64,000 nt of DNA from Olivibacter domesticus (GTDB taxonomy: Bacteria > Bacteroidota > Bacteroidia > Sphingobacteriales > Sphingobacteriaceae), in NCBI RefSeq assembly GCF_900109575.1, contig NZ_FOAF01000001.1, positions 901,662-965,661 of the forward strand. The letters are read 5' to 3'. Made by a program: the position numbers and the translations under genes. The notes beneath the pieces were generated by a model, which saw only the letters and a list, made by a program, of their open reading frames with translations, searched no databases and was not told the origin of the DNA. Below are positions 17,619 to 28,292 of this stretch, piece after piece (positions within the stretch are counted from its first letter, which is position 1; each line of letters begins with the position of its first letter).

Positions 17619-18407
17619 TTATTTTTCTCTTGGAGGTATTTGCCTTTCTTCCAGAATATTACCTATTTCAGTTAATAAAGTTAATTTGCCACCATAGGCC
17701 TCTTGTATAAGTTTATTATTGAAAACTTTTTGAGTAGGACCCGAAGCCACTAATCTCATATTGATCAGGATTACCCAATCAAAGTAATTTACAACAGATT
17801 GCAGATCATGATGTACAACGATAATGGTTTTATTTTTATTAGCCATCTCTCTTAAAATCTCTATGATAGCTTTTTCGGTAGCGGCATCTACACCTGCAAA
17901 AGGTTCGTCCATTAAATATAAATCAGCTTCCTGTGCTAAAGCCCTTGCCAGAAAGACACGTTGTTGTTGCCCACCGGAAAGTTGTGAAATTTGCCTTTTA
18001 GTGTAATCTTGAAGCCCTACTTTTTCTAAACATTCCAAAGCAATTCTTTTATCTTGCTTGTTTGTGTTTTTAAATAATCCAAGTTTTCCGTACCGGCCCA
18101 TAAGTACTACATCTAACACAGAAGCGGGAAAATCCCAGTCTACTGATTCTCTTTGCGGAACATAACTAACTCTGCTTCTAACGGCGTTTAAGGTTTGATC
18201 AAATATTTTAATGTATCCGCTAGATGAAGGAATAACTCCCATTATTGTTTTTATTAGCGTGGATTTACCGGCACCATTTGGGCCTATTATACCTGCTATG
18301 CATCCTTTTGGCAATGAAAAATCAATATCCCATAAAACGGGTTTTCTTGAATAGCTAACGGTGAGATCGTGTATCTCTAATACGGGATCTACTATATCTT
18401 CTTTCAT
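17619..18407 (-). CDS. Metal ABC transporter ATP-binding protein
   Basis: Cytoplasmic ATPase of 262 residues that powers the metal importer. Walker A is GPNGAGKST (residues 42-50), the signature is LSGGQQQR (143-150), and Walker B ends LYLMDEPFAG (164-172). The SRVSYVPQRESVDWDFPASV segment after the Q-loop is typical of Mn/Zn (TroB/MntA type) ATPases. It lies 15 bases after the binding-protein stop and 7 bases before the permease fusion start, in a clear operon. Confidence 0.95.
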   Translation of the reverse strand: MKEDIVDPVLEIHDLTVSYSRKPVLWDIDFSLPKGCIAGIIGPNGAGKSTLIKTIMGVIPSSSGYIKIFDQTLNAVRSRVSYVPQRESVDWDFPASVLDVVLMGRYGKLGLFKNTNKQDKRIALECLEKVGLQDYTKRQISQLSGGQQQRVFLARALAQEADLYLMDEPFAGVDAATEKAIIEILREMANKNKTIIVVHHDLQSVVNYFDWVILINMRLVASGPTQKVFNNKLIQEAYGGKLTLLTEIGNILEERQIPPREK

Positions 18408-18421
18408 TATTATTTATTTGA

Positions 18422-19339
18422 CTATTTTAAAGCCTTTACTATTGTATTGACATTATGCTTTACCATACCTATATATGTGCCTTCGGGTGTTCCTGAAGCT
18501 CCCATAGCATCAGAAAAGAGATTTCCACCGATTAGGAGTTTCCCACCTTTTTCATTCACACCTGCTATTACAGCTTTAATTGCTCTATCAGAGACAGAAG
18601 TTTCTAAGAAGATCGCATTTATTTGGCGTTCTAAAATAAAAGTCACCAGTTTGGAAACATCACGTAAACCAAATTCTGCTGTCGTTGATATCCCTTGTAA
18701 TCCCATTACTTCAATGTTATAGGCGCTCCCAAAATAGTTAAAGGCATCGTGTGCAGTAATCATTACTCTCTTATGAACAGGAATTGCACTTATCATATTT
18801 TTAACTTCTTTATCTAGTAACAATAAGGTTTCTATATAACTACTGGCATTAGCTTTATAGAAGTTTGCATGCTTTTTATCAAGAGAGATTATTTTTTTTG
18901 CTATTAAGTCAACCACTTCTGCCCAAATTTTAATATCAAACCATATATGAGGATCTACAGCAGTAGCGAAAGAGCTATCCGTGCGTACAAGTGCTTTAGG
19001 TAATTCATCTCCCACACCTAATACCGGTCTTGTTCTCCCTAATTTATTTAATACTTCTGTTAGTTTGCCTTCTAAGTGCAGGCCACCGTAAATAATCAAA
19101 TCTGCTTGCAAGAATTTTTCAAGATCACCTTGGCTCGCTTTATAGACATGAGGGTCGACCCCGGCACCCATAATAGTTTGCACATAGGCTGAATCTTTAA
19201 CAATATTTTTGACTGCGTCAGCTAATATACCTGTTGTTGTTACGATATATAACCTATCTTTTTTTTCTGGTACTTGAGTACAGCCACCCCAAAACAGACA
19301 TAATAAAAGAATTCCAAATGATTGATATAAATTTCTCAT
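18422..19339 (-). CDS. TroA-type metal-binding lipoprotein of the ABC importer
   Basis: Periplasmic substrate-binding lipoprotein of 305 residues with lipobox WGGC at Cys20. The cluster A-I metal site is complete: His64 (GVDPHVYKAS), His131 (VDPHIWFD), His197 (ITAHDAF) and Asp277 (NLFSDAMG), matching TroA His68/His133/His199/Asp279. The third ligand is His rather than Glu, as in Zn/Mn-binding TroA instead of strict Mn proteins such as PsaA. There is no long His-rich loop as in ZnuA. First gene of the operon: binding protein, ATPase, permease-DtxR, permease, then trmN6. Confidence 0.93.
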   Translation of the reverse strand: MRNLYQSFGILLLCLFWGGCTQVPEKKDRLYIVTTTGILADAVKNIVKDSAYVQTIMGAGVDPHVYKASQGDLEKFLQADLIIYGGLHLEGKLTEVLNKLGRTRPVLGVGDELPKALVRTDSSFATAVDPHIWFDIKIWAEVVDLIAKKIISLDKKHANFYKANASSYIETLLLLDKEVKNMISAIPVHKRVMITAHDAFNYFGSAYNIEVMGLQGISTTAEFGLRDVSKLVTFILERQINAIFLETSVSDRAIKAVIAGVNEKGGKLLIGGNLFSDAMGASGTPEGTYIGMVKHNVNTIVKALK

Positions 19340-19417
19340 ACTTTTCTAAAAGATAGATATACAAAAGTATAAAAATTAGGTTAATCTAACAATATATGTA
19401 TAGCTATTTTAACATGC

Positions 19418-19451
19418 AAAAAAAAGAGCAACCTTATTGATTGCTCTTTTT
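19418..19451 (-). terminator. Terminator of the sugar-dehydrogenase cluster
   Basis: AAAAAGAGCAA/TTGCTCTTTTT, an 11-bp stem with a 9-base loop and more A/T outside, so that the minus strand ends in a T run. It lies 25 bases past the stop codon of the small dehydrogenase subunit and separates that cluster from the metal ABC operon. Confidence 0.8.
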
Positions 19452-19475
19452 AAATACGGTTTAATTCGATTGTAT

Positions 19476-20045
19476 TTATGTAGCCCAAGCTTTATCGCCT
19501 TTTTTATAAGGAAAATTACCATCATAGCGACCTGGTATCTTCACATATCGAAGTGCTTTTGTTGCACCCAATTCGGAAGTAAAGAACCCTAAGAGCGTAA
19601 GTTGCTTAATCATACTAAAATAATGGTTAGGCTCTCCTTCTTTTTTATTCTTAGCGTAATCTTTGGCTTCTTTATCAATTTCTGTAAGAAGGCTTGTTCT
19701 CTCCTCTGGGCTCAATTCTTGAAACGTCTTGCTAAACTTGCTTTTAGAAGTTTCTTCCAATTTACTTAGTCCTTCTAGGAAGATCTTTTGATCTTCTGTA
19801 GTATAACAATCTCTTACCATTACAGGAATAAAAGCACCAACGCCAGCTTCCTTAGCACCTGGACTTGATGTTTTAGGTAGGATAGTTTCTGCAATATCCC
19901 CAAGGTAATCAATCTGCTCTTCTTTGAACAAACTTTCCACATCCTTAGATGCAGGGCGAGTACAGCCTTCAAGGAAAAGGTTAGCACCTATTACGGTACC
20001 TCCCATGATCCAAGCTACTCGGGTTAAGGCTTCTCTTCTATTCAT
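19476..20045 (-). CDS. Gluconate 2-dehydrogenase subunit 3 family protein (small subunit)
   Basis: A 189-residue exported protein of the Gluconate_2-dh3 family. The N-terminus MNRREALTRVAWIMGG is a twin-arginine signal and is followed by a lipobox LEGC, so it may be a Tat-exported lipoprotein. The body carries the family's IAETILPKTSSPGAKEAGVG motif and a closing YFSMIKQLTLLGFFTSELGA region. Small subunits of this type partner a GMC flavoprotein (here the gene at 21547) and provide its Tat signal for export in glucoside 3-dehydrogenases and related sugar dehydrogenases. Last gene of the cluster. Confidence 0.88.
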   Translation of the reverse strand: MNRREALTRVAWIMGGTVIGANLFLEGCTRPASKDVESLFKEEQIDYLGDIAETILPKTSSPGAKEAGVGAFIPVMVRDCYTTEDQKIFLEGLSKLEETSKSKFSKTFQELSPEERTSLLTEIDKEAKDYAKNKKEGEPNHYFSMIKQLTLLGFFTSELGATKALRYVKIPGRYDGNFPYKKGDKAWAT

Positions 20046-20077
20046 ATCTTAAATCCGTTTAGTATATGGGTGTTGTG

Positions 20078-21526
20078 TTACAATTTATAATTAATATCCC
20101 AGCCAGAACGATAATTGCGCTTAACGAATTGATTAACGTCATCAAAATTAGTCACTTTCATCGCATTATTATCCCAAAGCAGTTTTATGTTTCGTCCAGG
20201 ATATTGATCGTTAACTTTCAAATCAGCACCTCTAATAGCTAGATTAGCCATTAATAAAGCCTCTGTTAAAGGTCCGGCAATTTCAAAAGGAGAACTTACC
20301 TGTTTCTTGCCATATCCTGCCAAACATGCTTCTACCCATTGAGCATAATGCCCGCCTTCCTGTCCTGCAACCCTATCGTATTTCTTCGGAACATTTACAG
20401 TAGCCGTTTTAGAGGTTGGAAGTAAACGCGCATTTTTACCATACGTATCAGCTAATATTTTACCTTTCGTACCAATAACTAAAATACCGTTTCCGCCATC
20501 GCCAAAAATTTCATTTGGCTCTAACTCTGCTGGCCTTTCTGGTTGGATACCACCATCCATCCAATGTAAGGTGATTGGTCCCGTCGTTTTTTCCGTTTTT
20601 GGAAAGGTTAATGTAGCGTGGCTGGACGGTGGACCACTTTCGGGGAAATATCCACGTTTAAATTCATCCACATATACGGTACCAACACTCGCTTGTACAT
20701 CCTGTACATAAGTGAGCCCAAGCATGCTAAAGGGCAATTCTAACAAATGGCACCCCATATCACCTAGCGCTCCAGTTCCGTAATCCCACCATCCTCGCCA
20801 ATTAAATGGAACTAATTTGTCAACATAATCTTTTTGCGGTGCTGTACCTAACCATAAATCCCAATTTAATTCTTTAGGGATTTCAGCTTTTTGGGTTGGC
20901 CAAGGAATACCTTGTGGCCAAACAGGTCTGTCCGTCCAGCAATATACAGTATGCACATCTCCTATGATGCCGGCTTCATACCATTCACGCGCCTGCCTAG
21001 GTCCATCATTTGAAGCACCCTGATTCCCCATCTGTGTAACAACCTTATATTTTTTTGCAGCATCGGTTAGTATCCGTGCTTCCCACACATCATGCGTAAG
21101 TGGTTTTTGAACGTAAACGTGCTTACCTAGTTGCATGGCAGCGAGGGCTTGTATGGCATGATTATGATCGGGCGTTGAAACAGAAACAGCATCTATATTT
21201 TTGTGTTCCTTGTCAAGCATTTCCCTATAATCCTTGTAATATTTTGCTTTAGGGAATTTTTTCACGGAGCCTGCAGCACGCCTATCATCGACGTCACATA
21301 AAAACGCAATATCAGCTTTACCACTTCCAAAGAACGCATTAATGTCACTGGATCCTTTTCCTCCAGCACCAATACCTGCGACTTGCAATTTATCGCTTGG
21401 AGAAATAAAGCCTGTACCTCCCAGTACATGCCTTGGAACGATCATAAAACCAGCTGCAGCCATCGCTCCTGCCTTTATGAAATTCCGTCTTGATTCATTT
21501 GTTTTTTTACTATTAGTATCAGACAT
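20078..21526 (-). CDS. Tat-exported GFO/IDH/MocA-family oxidoreductase
   Basis: A 482-residue NAD(P)-dependent oxidoreductase of the large exported class. It begins with a Tat signal (SRRNFIKAGAMAAAGFMIV), then a Rossmann fold (VAGIGAGGKGSSD) and the active-site KP motif in YVQKPLTHDVWEARIL. The C-terminal part is the dimerising beta-sheet domain. Exported members with tightly bound cofactor occur in Bacteroidota sugar clusters and are thought to act on keto-sugars or glycosides; GH109 is a distant relative. Lies 20 bases after the GMC gene and 32 before the small subunit, so the three form one operon. Confidence 0.88.
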   Translation of the reverse strand: MSDTNSKKTNESRRNFIKAGAMAAAGFMIVPRHVLGGTGFISPSDKLQVAGIGAGGKGSSDINAFFGSGKADIAFLCDVDDRRAAGSVKKFPKAKYYKDYREMLDKEHKNIDAVSVSTPDHNHAIQALAAMQLGKHVYVQKPLTHDVWEARILTDAAKKYKVVTQMGNQGASNDGPRQAREWYEAGIIGDVHTVYCWTDRPVWPQGIPWPTQKAEIPKELNWDLWLGTAPQKDYVDKLVPFNWRGWWDYGTGALGDMGCHLLELPFSMLGLTYVQDVQASVGTVYVDEFKRGYFPESGPPSSHATLTFPKTEKTTGPITLHWMDGGIQPERPAELEPNEIFGDGGNGILVIGTKGKILADTYGKNARLLPTSKTATVNVPKKYDRVAGQEGGHYAQWVEACLAGYGKKQVSSPFEIAGPLTEALLMANLAIRGADLKVNDQYPGRNIKLLWDNNAMKVTNFDDVNQFVKRNYRSGWDINYKL

Positions 21527-21546
21527 GATTTATAATAATTGGGTAA

Positions 21547-23226
21547 TTAAAGATTTCCTTTTTTTAGCTCATTCACTGCAAAATCTGACGCTCTGGCTGT
21601 TAAAGCCATATACGTTAATGATGGATTTACGCAAGCAGCAGAGGTCATACAAGCACCGTCAGTTACAAAAACGTTTAATGCATCCCAAACTTGGTTGTTA
21701 GCATTTAAAACGGACGTTTTGGGATCTTTTCCCATTCGTGCTGTTCCCATTTCATGAATTCCTTGACCAAAACCATATTCACGGTCATATGTAAACACAT
21801 CTTTTACACCTGCGGCTTCCAACATGGCTTTTGCTTCTTCGGCCATATCTTTACGCATCTTAACTTCATTTTCCTTTATTTCAACGTCGAAAGCAAGCAC
21901 AGGAAGACCCCACTTATCCTTTTTCTCTTTATCAAGTGTAATCTTATTTTCATGATAAGGTAAGATCTCTCCAAATCCACCGAGACCCATCGACCATGAT
22001 CCGGGTTCGCTAAGCTGATCCTTAAGTTCGCTACCGATGTTCATTTCTGCTATATTTCTACTCCATCCTTGCCTGCTGGCGCCGCCTTGGTAACCAAAAC
22101 CTCTTAAGTAATCACGTTTATCATCTCCCACATTTTGGAAGCGTGGTACATAAAGCCCGTTTGCACGTCTGCCAAAGTAGTATTTGTCTTCGAACCCTTC
22201 AACACGGCCACTGGCTCCTACGCCGAGATGGTGATCCATAACATTATGGCCCAATTCGCCACTACTGCTACCTAAACCACCCTCCCAAACATCTGTTGCA
22301 GAATTCATTAATACCCAAGCAGAATTTAATGCTGAGGCATTTACAAATATCACTTTCGCAAAATATTCATAGGTTTGATTATTTTGGGCGTCTAGAATTT
22401 CAACTCCTTTCGCTTTTTTCGTGTCTTTATCGTAAATTATTTTGGTTACAATGGACCAAGGTCTAACTGTTAGATTTCCAGTTTTTACTGCTGCTGGTAA
22501 AGTAGCAGACTGTGTACTGAAATAGGCACCAAAATTACATCCTAGCCAGCATTTATTTTGGTATTGACAATTCACTCTACCATTATGTGGAACTGTAATG
22601 TTAGCAGTACGGCCAATAATAAAATGTCTTTTGCCACCATAAAGCTGCTTGATTCTTGCAGAGACATCCTTTTCAACGACATTCATATCCATTGGAGGCA
22701 TGAAATCACCGTCAGGTAATACATCCAACCCGTCTTTATTTCCACTTATACCTGCAAATTTTTCAGCATAACTATACCATGGCGCGATATCCTTATAACG
22801 AATGGGCCAATCTATAGCAACTCCATCTTTGACATTCCCTTCGAAATCGAGATCGCTCCAGCGATAACTTTGCCGACCCCACATAAGGGAACGTCCTCCC
22901 ACATGATAGCCACGATACCAGTCAAACCTCTTTACCTCTACATATGGACTTTCTTTTTCATTTACCCACCAGTTAAGGTTTGTTTCATTAAGCGGATAAT
23001 CGCGTTTTAACACCGGGTAGTCTTCAATCATTTTCTGTGTTCTACCGCCCCTATGTGGAAAATCCCATGGGTTTTTATTCGGGCTTTCATAGTCTTTAAC
23101 GTGCTCGATATTCATGCCACGCTCTAACATGATGGTTTTTAAACCTTTTTCAGTTAATTCCTTGGCCGCCCAGCCTCCGCTGATACCTGATCCGATTACT
23201 ATCGCATCATATACATTGTCTGCCAT
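21547..23226 (-). CDS. GMC-family FAD sugar dehydrogenase (large subunit)
   Basis: Flavoprotein of 559 residues. The FAD-binding GSGISG sits at residues 12-17 and the adenine-contacting ERG at 35-37. The GMC active-site pair is His491 (IHEMGTARMG) and Asn534 (ACVNPSLTY). Cysteines 220, 226 and 230 (CQYQNKCWLGC) lie where FAD-glucose dehydrogenases and glucoside 3-dehydrogenases have their iron-sulfur cluster. It has no signal peptide of its own; export with the Tat-bearing small subunit is the usual arrangement. Best reading: a periplasmic glucoside 3-dehydrogenase-type enzyme making 3-keto-sugars. Other sugar or polyol substrates remain possible. Confidence 0.9.
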   Translation of the reverse strand: MADNVYDAIVIGSGISGGWAAKELTEKGLKTIMLERGMNIEHVKDYESPNKNPWDFPHRGGRTQKMIEDYPVLKRDYPLNETNLNWWVNEKESPYVEVKRFDWYRGYHVGGRSLMWGRQSYRWSDLDFEGNVKDGVAIDWPIRYKDIAPWYSYAEKFAGISGNKDGLDVLPDGDFMPPMDMNVVEKDVSARIKQLYGGKRHFIIGRTANITVPHNGRVNCQYQNKCWLGCNFGAYFSTQSATLPAAVKTGNLTVRPWSIVTKIIYDKDTKKAKGVEILDAQNNQTYEYFAKVIFVNASALNSAWVLMNSATDVWEGGLGSSSGELGHNVMDHHLGVGASGRVEGFEDKYYFGRRANGLYVPRFQNVGDDKRDYLRGFGYQGGASRQGWSRNIAEMNIGSELKDQLSEPGSWSMGLGGFGEILPYHENKITLDKEKKDKWGLPVLAFDVEIKENEVKMRKDMAEEAKAMLEAAGVKDVFTYDREYGFGQGIHEMGTARMGKDPKTSVLNANNQVWDALNVFVTDGACMTSAACVNPSLTYMALTARASDFAVNELKKGNL

Positions 23227-23336
23227 AATTGATTTAGTTTATTTTGTTGTTTTAGTAGTTATTTTAGTTAGTTATATTAACTTAATATATAAGCTCCTTA
23301 TTGTGTCTTATTAAACTTAAAGTTAAAAAAAGAGCG

Positions 23337-24572
23337 CTATAATGGGCTAGTCTCTTTCTTTCCCTCTTTAAAGAAAGCCAAAAATAAGACAAAGATTACA
23401 GCTGCAATTGATGCAGGCACAATCCACACACTTTGCCAGAAATTGGATACACCAGCTTCTTTATAATACTCTGTAATGAAGCCTGCAACCCAAAAACCAA
23501 TTAACATCCCCACGCCATAGGTGGCTAATGTAACCAAACCTTGTGCAGATGATTTGTATTTTTCGCCAGCACGTGCATCTGTGTAAATCTGACCGGAAAC
23601 GAAGAAGAAGTCATAACATATGCCATGAAGCGCAATACCAATAATAAGCATGAAAGACAATTCATTTGCATTACCATAAGCAAATAAGGCATATCTAATT
23701 GCCCAGGCTAACATACCGAAAAGAATAGTTTTCTTGAATCCGAAGCGACTGAAAAACACAGGAAGTAACAAAAGAAATAATGCCTCAGAAATTTGACCTA
23801 TAGCCATTTTTCCTGTTGGATTAGGCAGACCAATATCTGACAGAAATGGATTCGCATTTTGATAATAGAAGGCAAGCGGTATACAAATTAAAATAGCAGA
23901 TATAAAGAAAATAAGGAAATCCTTTTTATTTAAAAGTTTTAAAGCATCTAAACCTAAGATCTCCGATATACTACTTTTTTCTCCAGCCTCCCTCGCTATC
24001 GGTGGGGTTTTAGGAAGAATAAAACTGTATAAACCTAAGACTAGAGAAGCAATTCCGGCCATCAAAAAAGTATTTTTTAAAGCACCGCCTTTTAGGCTGT
24101 CACCTGAATCCCAATGAAATAGGTAACTAATAACCAGACCTGCAATTATCCATCCAATAGTTCCCCAAACTCTAATAGAAGAAAACTCCTTTTCAGGATT
24201 ATCCATTTGTCTAAATGAAACTGAATTAACCAAAGCTAATGTTGGCATATAGGCAATCATATAGGCTAGTACATAAGGGTAGAATACGCTCACATTAGAA
24301 GCACTATACATTTGATACATAAGGAATGCACCCAATAAATGCAATACCCCCAATATTTTTTCTGCATTAAAATAACGATCGGCAATTAAGCCAATAATAA
24401 ATGGTGCAATGATAGCGCCGAATGACTGAGTGGAAAATACATTGGCACTCTCAAGGCCTGTAGCATTTAGATTAATATTTAAAAAAGTTCCCAGTGTTAC
24501 AAACCATGCTCCCCAAATAAAAAACTCAAGGAACATCATAAATGATAATTTAATACGTGTAGTTATGTTCAT
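23337..24572 (-). CDS. MFS transporter, nucleoside:H+ symporter-like family
   Basis: Twelve-helix inner-membrane carrier of about 411 residues. The opening RIKLSFMMFLEFFIWGAWFV and the SFGAIIAPFIIGLIADRYF segment are typical of the NupG-like family as found in Bacteroidota. I chose ATG 24572 (MNITTRIKLS) because the extra 13 upstream codons of the frame are polar and unlike family members. It is 110 bases upstream of the GMC gene on the same strand; in this context the substrate is more likely a sugar or keto-sugar than a nucleoside. Confidence 0.85.
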   Translation of the reverse strand: MNITTRIKLSFMMFLEFFIWGAWFVTLGTFLNINLNATGLESANVFSTQSFGAIIAPFIIGLIADRYFNAEKILGVLHLLGAFLMYQMYSASNVSVFYPYVLAYMIAYMPTLALVNSVSFRQMDNPEKEFSSIRVWGTIGWIIAGLVISYLFHWDSGDSLKGGALKNTFLMAGIASLVLGLYSFILPKTPPIAREAGEKSSISEILGLDALKLLNKKDFLIFFISAILICIPLAFYYQNANPFLSDIGLPNPTGKMAIGQISEALFLLLLPVFFSRFGFKKTILFGMLAWAIRYALFAYGNANELSFMLIIGIALHGICYDFFFVSGQIYTDARAGEKYKSSAQGLVTLATYGVGMLIGFWVAGFITEYYKEAGVSNFWQSVWIVPASIAAVIFVLFLAFFKEGKKETSPL

Positions 24573-24920
24573 AATAAGGTTTAGAATAATTTTGTAGTTC
24601 TCATTCTGCAAAAATTGTTTTATCTGTTAATCTTCAAGTTATTATAATTAAATGTTAGCCTTTTAACGATACATTTTTGAAGAAACTGCTCGAAAAATGC
24701 TAGTTAAAATTTACTAAATGTAGGCGATTTTTTAAAAAAACCAAAATACGTTAGGAAAAATTATTTTTCTGGTGGAGCGCACCCTCGCAATAAGTAATCC
24801 AGATGAAAATGAATGGATTAACAGAACTAATTGATTATCAATATGTACAAAGTACACTAACTGGTTTTAAGTAAAGGAAATAAAACAGATTTATAACATT
24901 TTAGTTATAAAAAAAAATAA
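24573..24920. other. Gene-free stretch upstream of the MFS gene
   Basis: About 350 AT-rich bases between the MFS start codon and the guaB terminator. I see no open frame of note, no RNA hallmark and no good TAnnTTTG box on the minus strand. It presumably contains the promoter of the transporter and dehydrogenase cluster. Confidence 0.5.
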
Positions 24921-24952
24921 AAAAACCTGCAGATTTTTTTCTTATCTGCAGG
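24921..24952 (-). terminator. guaB terminator
   Basis: CCTGCAGAT/ATCTGCAGG, a 9-bp stem with an A/T loop; on the minus strand it is followed by a T run. Located 26 bases after the guaB stop codon. Confidence 0.85.
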
Positions 24953-24978
24953 TATAAAAAGCTAAAGCGTTTTTGTTG

Positions 24979-26472
<1,494 letters not shown>

Positions 26473-26487
26473 TTACTATTTGCCAGG

Positions 26488-26495
26488 CAAAAGTA
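26488..26495 (-). promoter_or_regulatory. -7 box of guaB
   Basis: The minus strand reads TACTTTTG, matching TAnnTTTG, about 34 bases upstream of the guaB start. No clear -33 element is seen. Confidence 0.4.
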
Positions 26496-26622
26496 CGATT
26501 ATTATTGATAATTTTAAGCATAAAGCGATTAAAAGTTCTGTTTTTTGTAAGCATAAAGTAATTTTTGATATTTGATAAAAGAGCACCTTTCTTTCGGGGC
26601 TTTTCACTAAATAATATCTAGG

Positions 26623-26654
26623 TTGTGTTAGTCATGATATTATCCGTACCTTTG
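26623..26654 (+). promoter_or_regulatory. Promoter of prfC
   Basis: TTG at 26623-26625 and TACCTTTG at 26647-26654, spaced 21 bases, close to the Bacteroidota sigma consensus. Transcription would start near 26661, 26 bases before the start codon. Confidence 0.6.
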
Positions 26655-26686
26655 CACCCTTTAATTAGCGAAATTCATTCCCTCAC

Positions 26687-28273
26687 ATGAGTACCTTACA
26701 AAAAGAGATAGATAAAAGAAGAATTTTTGGTATTATAAGTCACCCTGATGCAGGTAAAACGACGTTAACAGAAAAATTATTATTATTTGGCGGCGCTATT
26801 CAAAAAGCAGGAACTGTTAAGCGTAACAAGGCTGAAAAAACAGCTACCTCAGATTTTATGGAAATTGAAAAGCAACGGGGTATTTCTGTGGCGACGTCTG
26901 TTATGGGGTTTAATTATAAGGAATGCAAGATAAATATTCTGGATACACCTGGGCATAAAGACTTTGCCGAAGATACCTATCGAACCTTAACTGCTGTAGA
27001 TTCTGTTATTTTAGTAGTTGATTGTGTAAAGGGAGTTGAAGAGCAAACCAGAAAATTAATGAATGTATGTCGTATGCGACATATCCCGGTTATGGTATTC
27101 ATTAATAAAATGGATAGAGAGGGTAAAGACCCTTTTGATTTGCTTGAAGAGATAGAAAAAGAATTAAATATATCTACAAGACCTTTAAGCTGGCCTATTG
27201 GAATTGGAAGCACCTTTGCAGGTGTTTATCATTTATATAAAAAACAGCTTAAGCTATTCAGTCCGGATAGTAAGATGCAAATTACTGATGAATACATTGA
27301 ATTGGAGGATATTTTAAGCGATGACCTTGATAAATACATAGGGCAAAAGGCCTCGAATAAATTAAGGGAAGAGGCAGAATTAGTTGAAGGAGTATATGAA
27401 CCTTTTGACCTTTCACTCTATCGATCAGGGTATTTGGCGCCTGTTTTTTTTGGTAGCGCTATTAATAACTTTGGAATTGAAGAATTACTAGATACGTTTA
27501 TTGAGATAGCACCGCCACCACAGGCTCGTGAAACAGATAAACGGATAGTTAAACCCGACGAGAATAAATTTACGGGCTTTATCTTTAAAATTCACGCTAA
27601 CTTAGACCCCAATCATCGCGATAGAATAGCGTTTTGTAGAGTGTGCTCGGGTAAATTTGAGCGAAATAAATTTTATCAACATACAAGGTCATCAAAGAAA
27701 TTAAAGTTTGCTTCGCCTACAAGCTTCATGGCTGATGCAAAGAGCTTAGTAGAAGAGGCATGGCCAGGAGATGTGATTGGTTTATATGACGCCGGAAATT
27801 TTAAAATTGGGGACACGTTAACAGAAGGTGAAGTACTTAAATACATTGGAATACCAAGTTTCTCACCTGAAATTTTTAAAGAATTGGAGAATACTGACCC
27901 AATGAAAACTAAGCAATTAGAAAAGGGTATTAGTCAATTAGTTGACGAGGGGGTTGCTCAGTTATTTATTCAGAACTTAGGAAGCAGAAAATTTGTAGGG
28001 ACAGTTGGTGAACTTCAATTTGAAGTTATTAAATTCAGGTTATTAAATGAGTATGGTGCTTCCTGCAATTTTAGATCAATAAGTTTTACAAAGGCAAGTT
28101 GGATAACATCAAAAAATCAAGAACAAATTCAACTTTTAATGCGATCGCAAGCGAATCGTATTGCTTTTGATAAAGATAATAGACCTGTGTACTTATCAAA
28201 CTCAAAATGGGATATTGATTCAACTATGAGAGATCATCCAGATGTTGTTTTTCATGAGACCTCTGAGTGGTAA
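26687..28273 (+). CDS. prfC: Peptide chain release factor 3
   Basis: Class II release factor GTPase that removes RF1/RF2 from the ribosome after peptide release. The 528 residues match RF3 length. G-domain motifs: P-loop SHPDAGKTT (18-26), switch II DTPGH (86-90) and NKMD (140-143); the [10 protein letters not shown] stretch at about 66-75 is switch I. Domains II and III follow ([21 protein letters not shown]). Single gene with its own promoter; convergent with the COG3014 lipoprotein operon. Confidence 0.96.
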   Translation: MSTLQKEIDKRRIFGIISHPDAGKTTLTEKLLLFGGAIQKAGTVKRNKAEKTATSDFMEIEKQRGISVATSVMGFNYKECKINILDTPGHKDFAEDTYRTLTAVDSVILVVDCVKGVEEQTRKLMNVCRMRHIPVMVFINKMDREGKDPFDLLEEIEKELNISTRPLSWPIGIGSTFAGVYHLYKKQLKLFSPDSKMQITDEYIELEDILSDDLDKYIGQKASNKLREEAELVEGVYEPFDLSLYRSGYLAPVFFGSAINNFGIEELLDTFIEIAPPPQARETDKRIVKPDENKFTGFIFKIHANLDPNHRDRIAFCRVCSGKFERNKFYQHTRSSKKLKFASPTSFMADAKSLVEEAWPGDVIGLYDAGNFKIGDTLTEGEVLKYIGIPSFSPEIFKELENTDPMKTKQLEKGISQLVDEGVAQLFIQNLGSRKFVGTVGELQFEVIKFRLLNEYGASCNFRSISFTKASWITSKNQEQIQLLMRSQANRIAFDKDNRPVYLSNSKWDIDSTMRDHPDVVFHETSEW

Positions 28274-28292
28274 GATCTACAGCTGAAATAAA

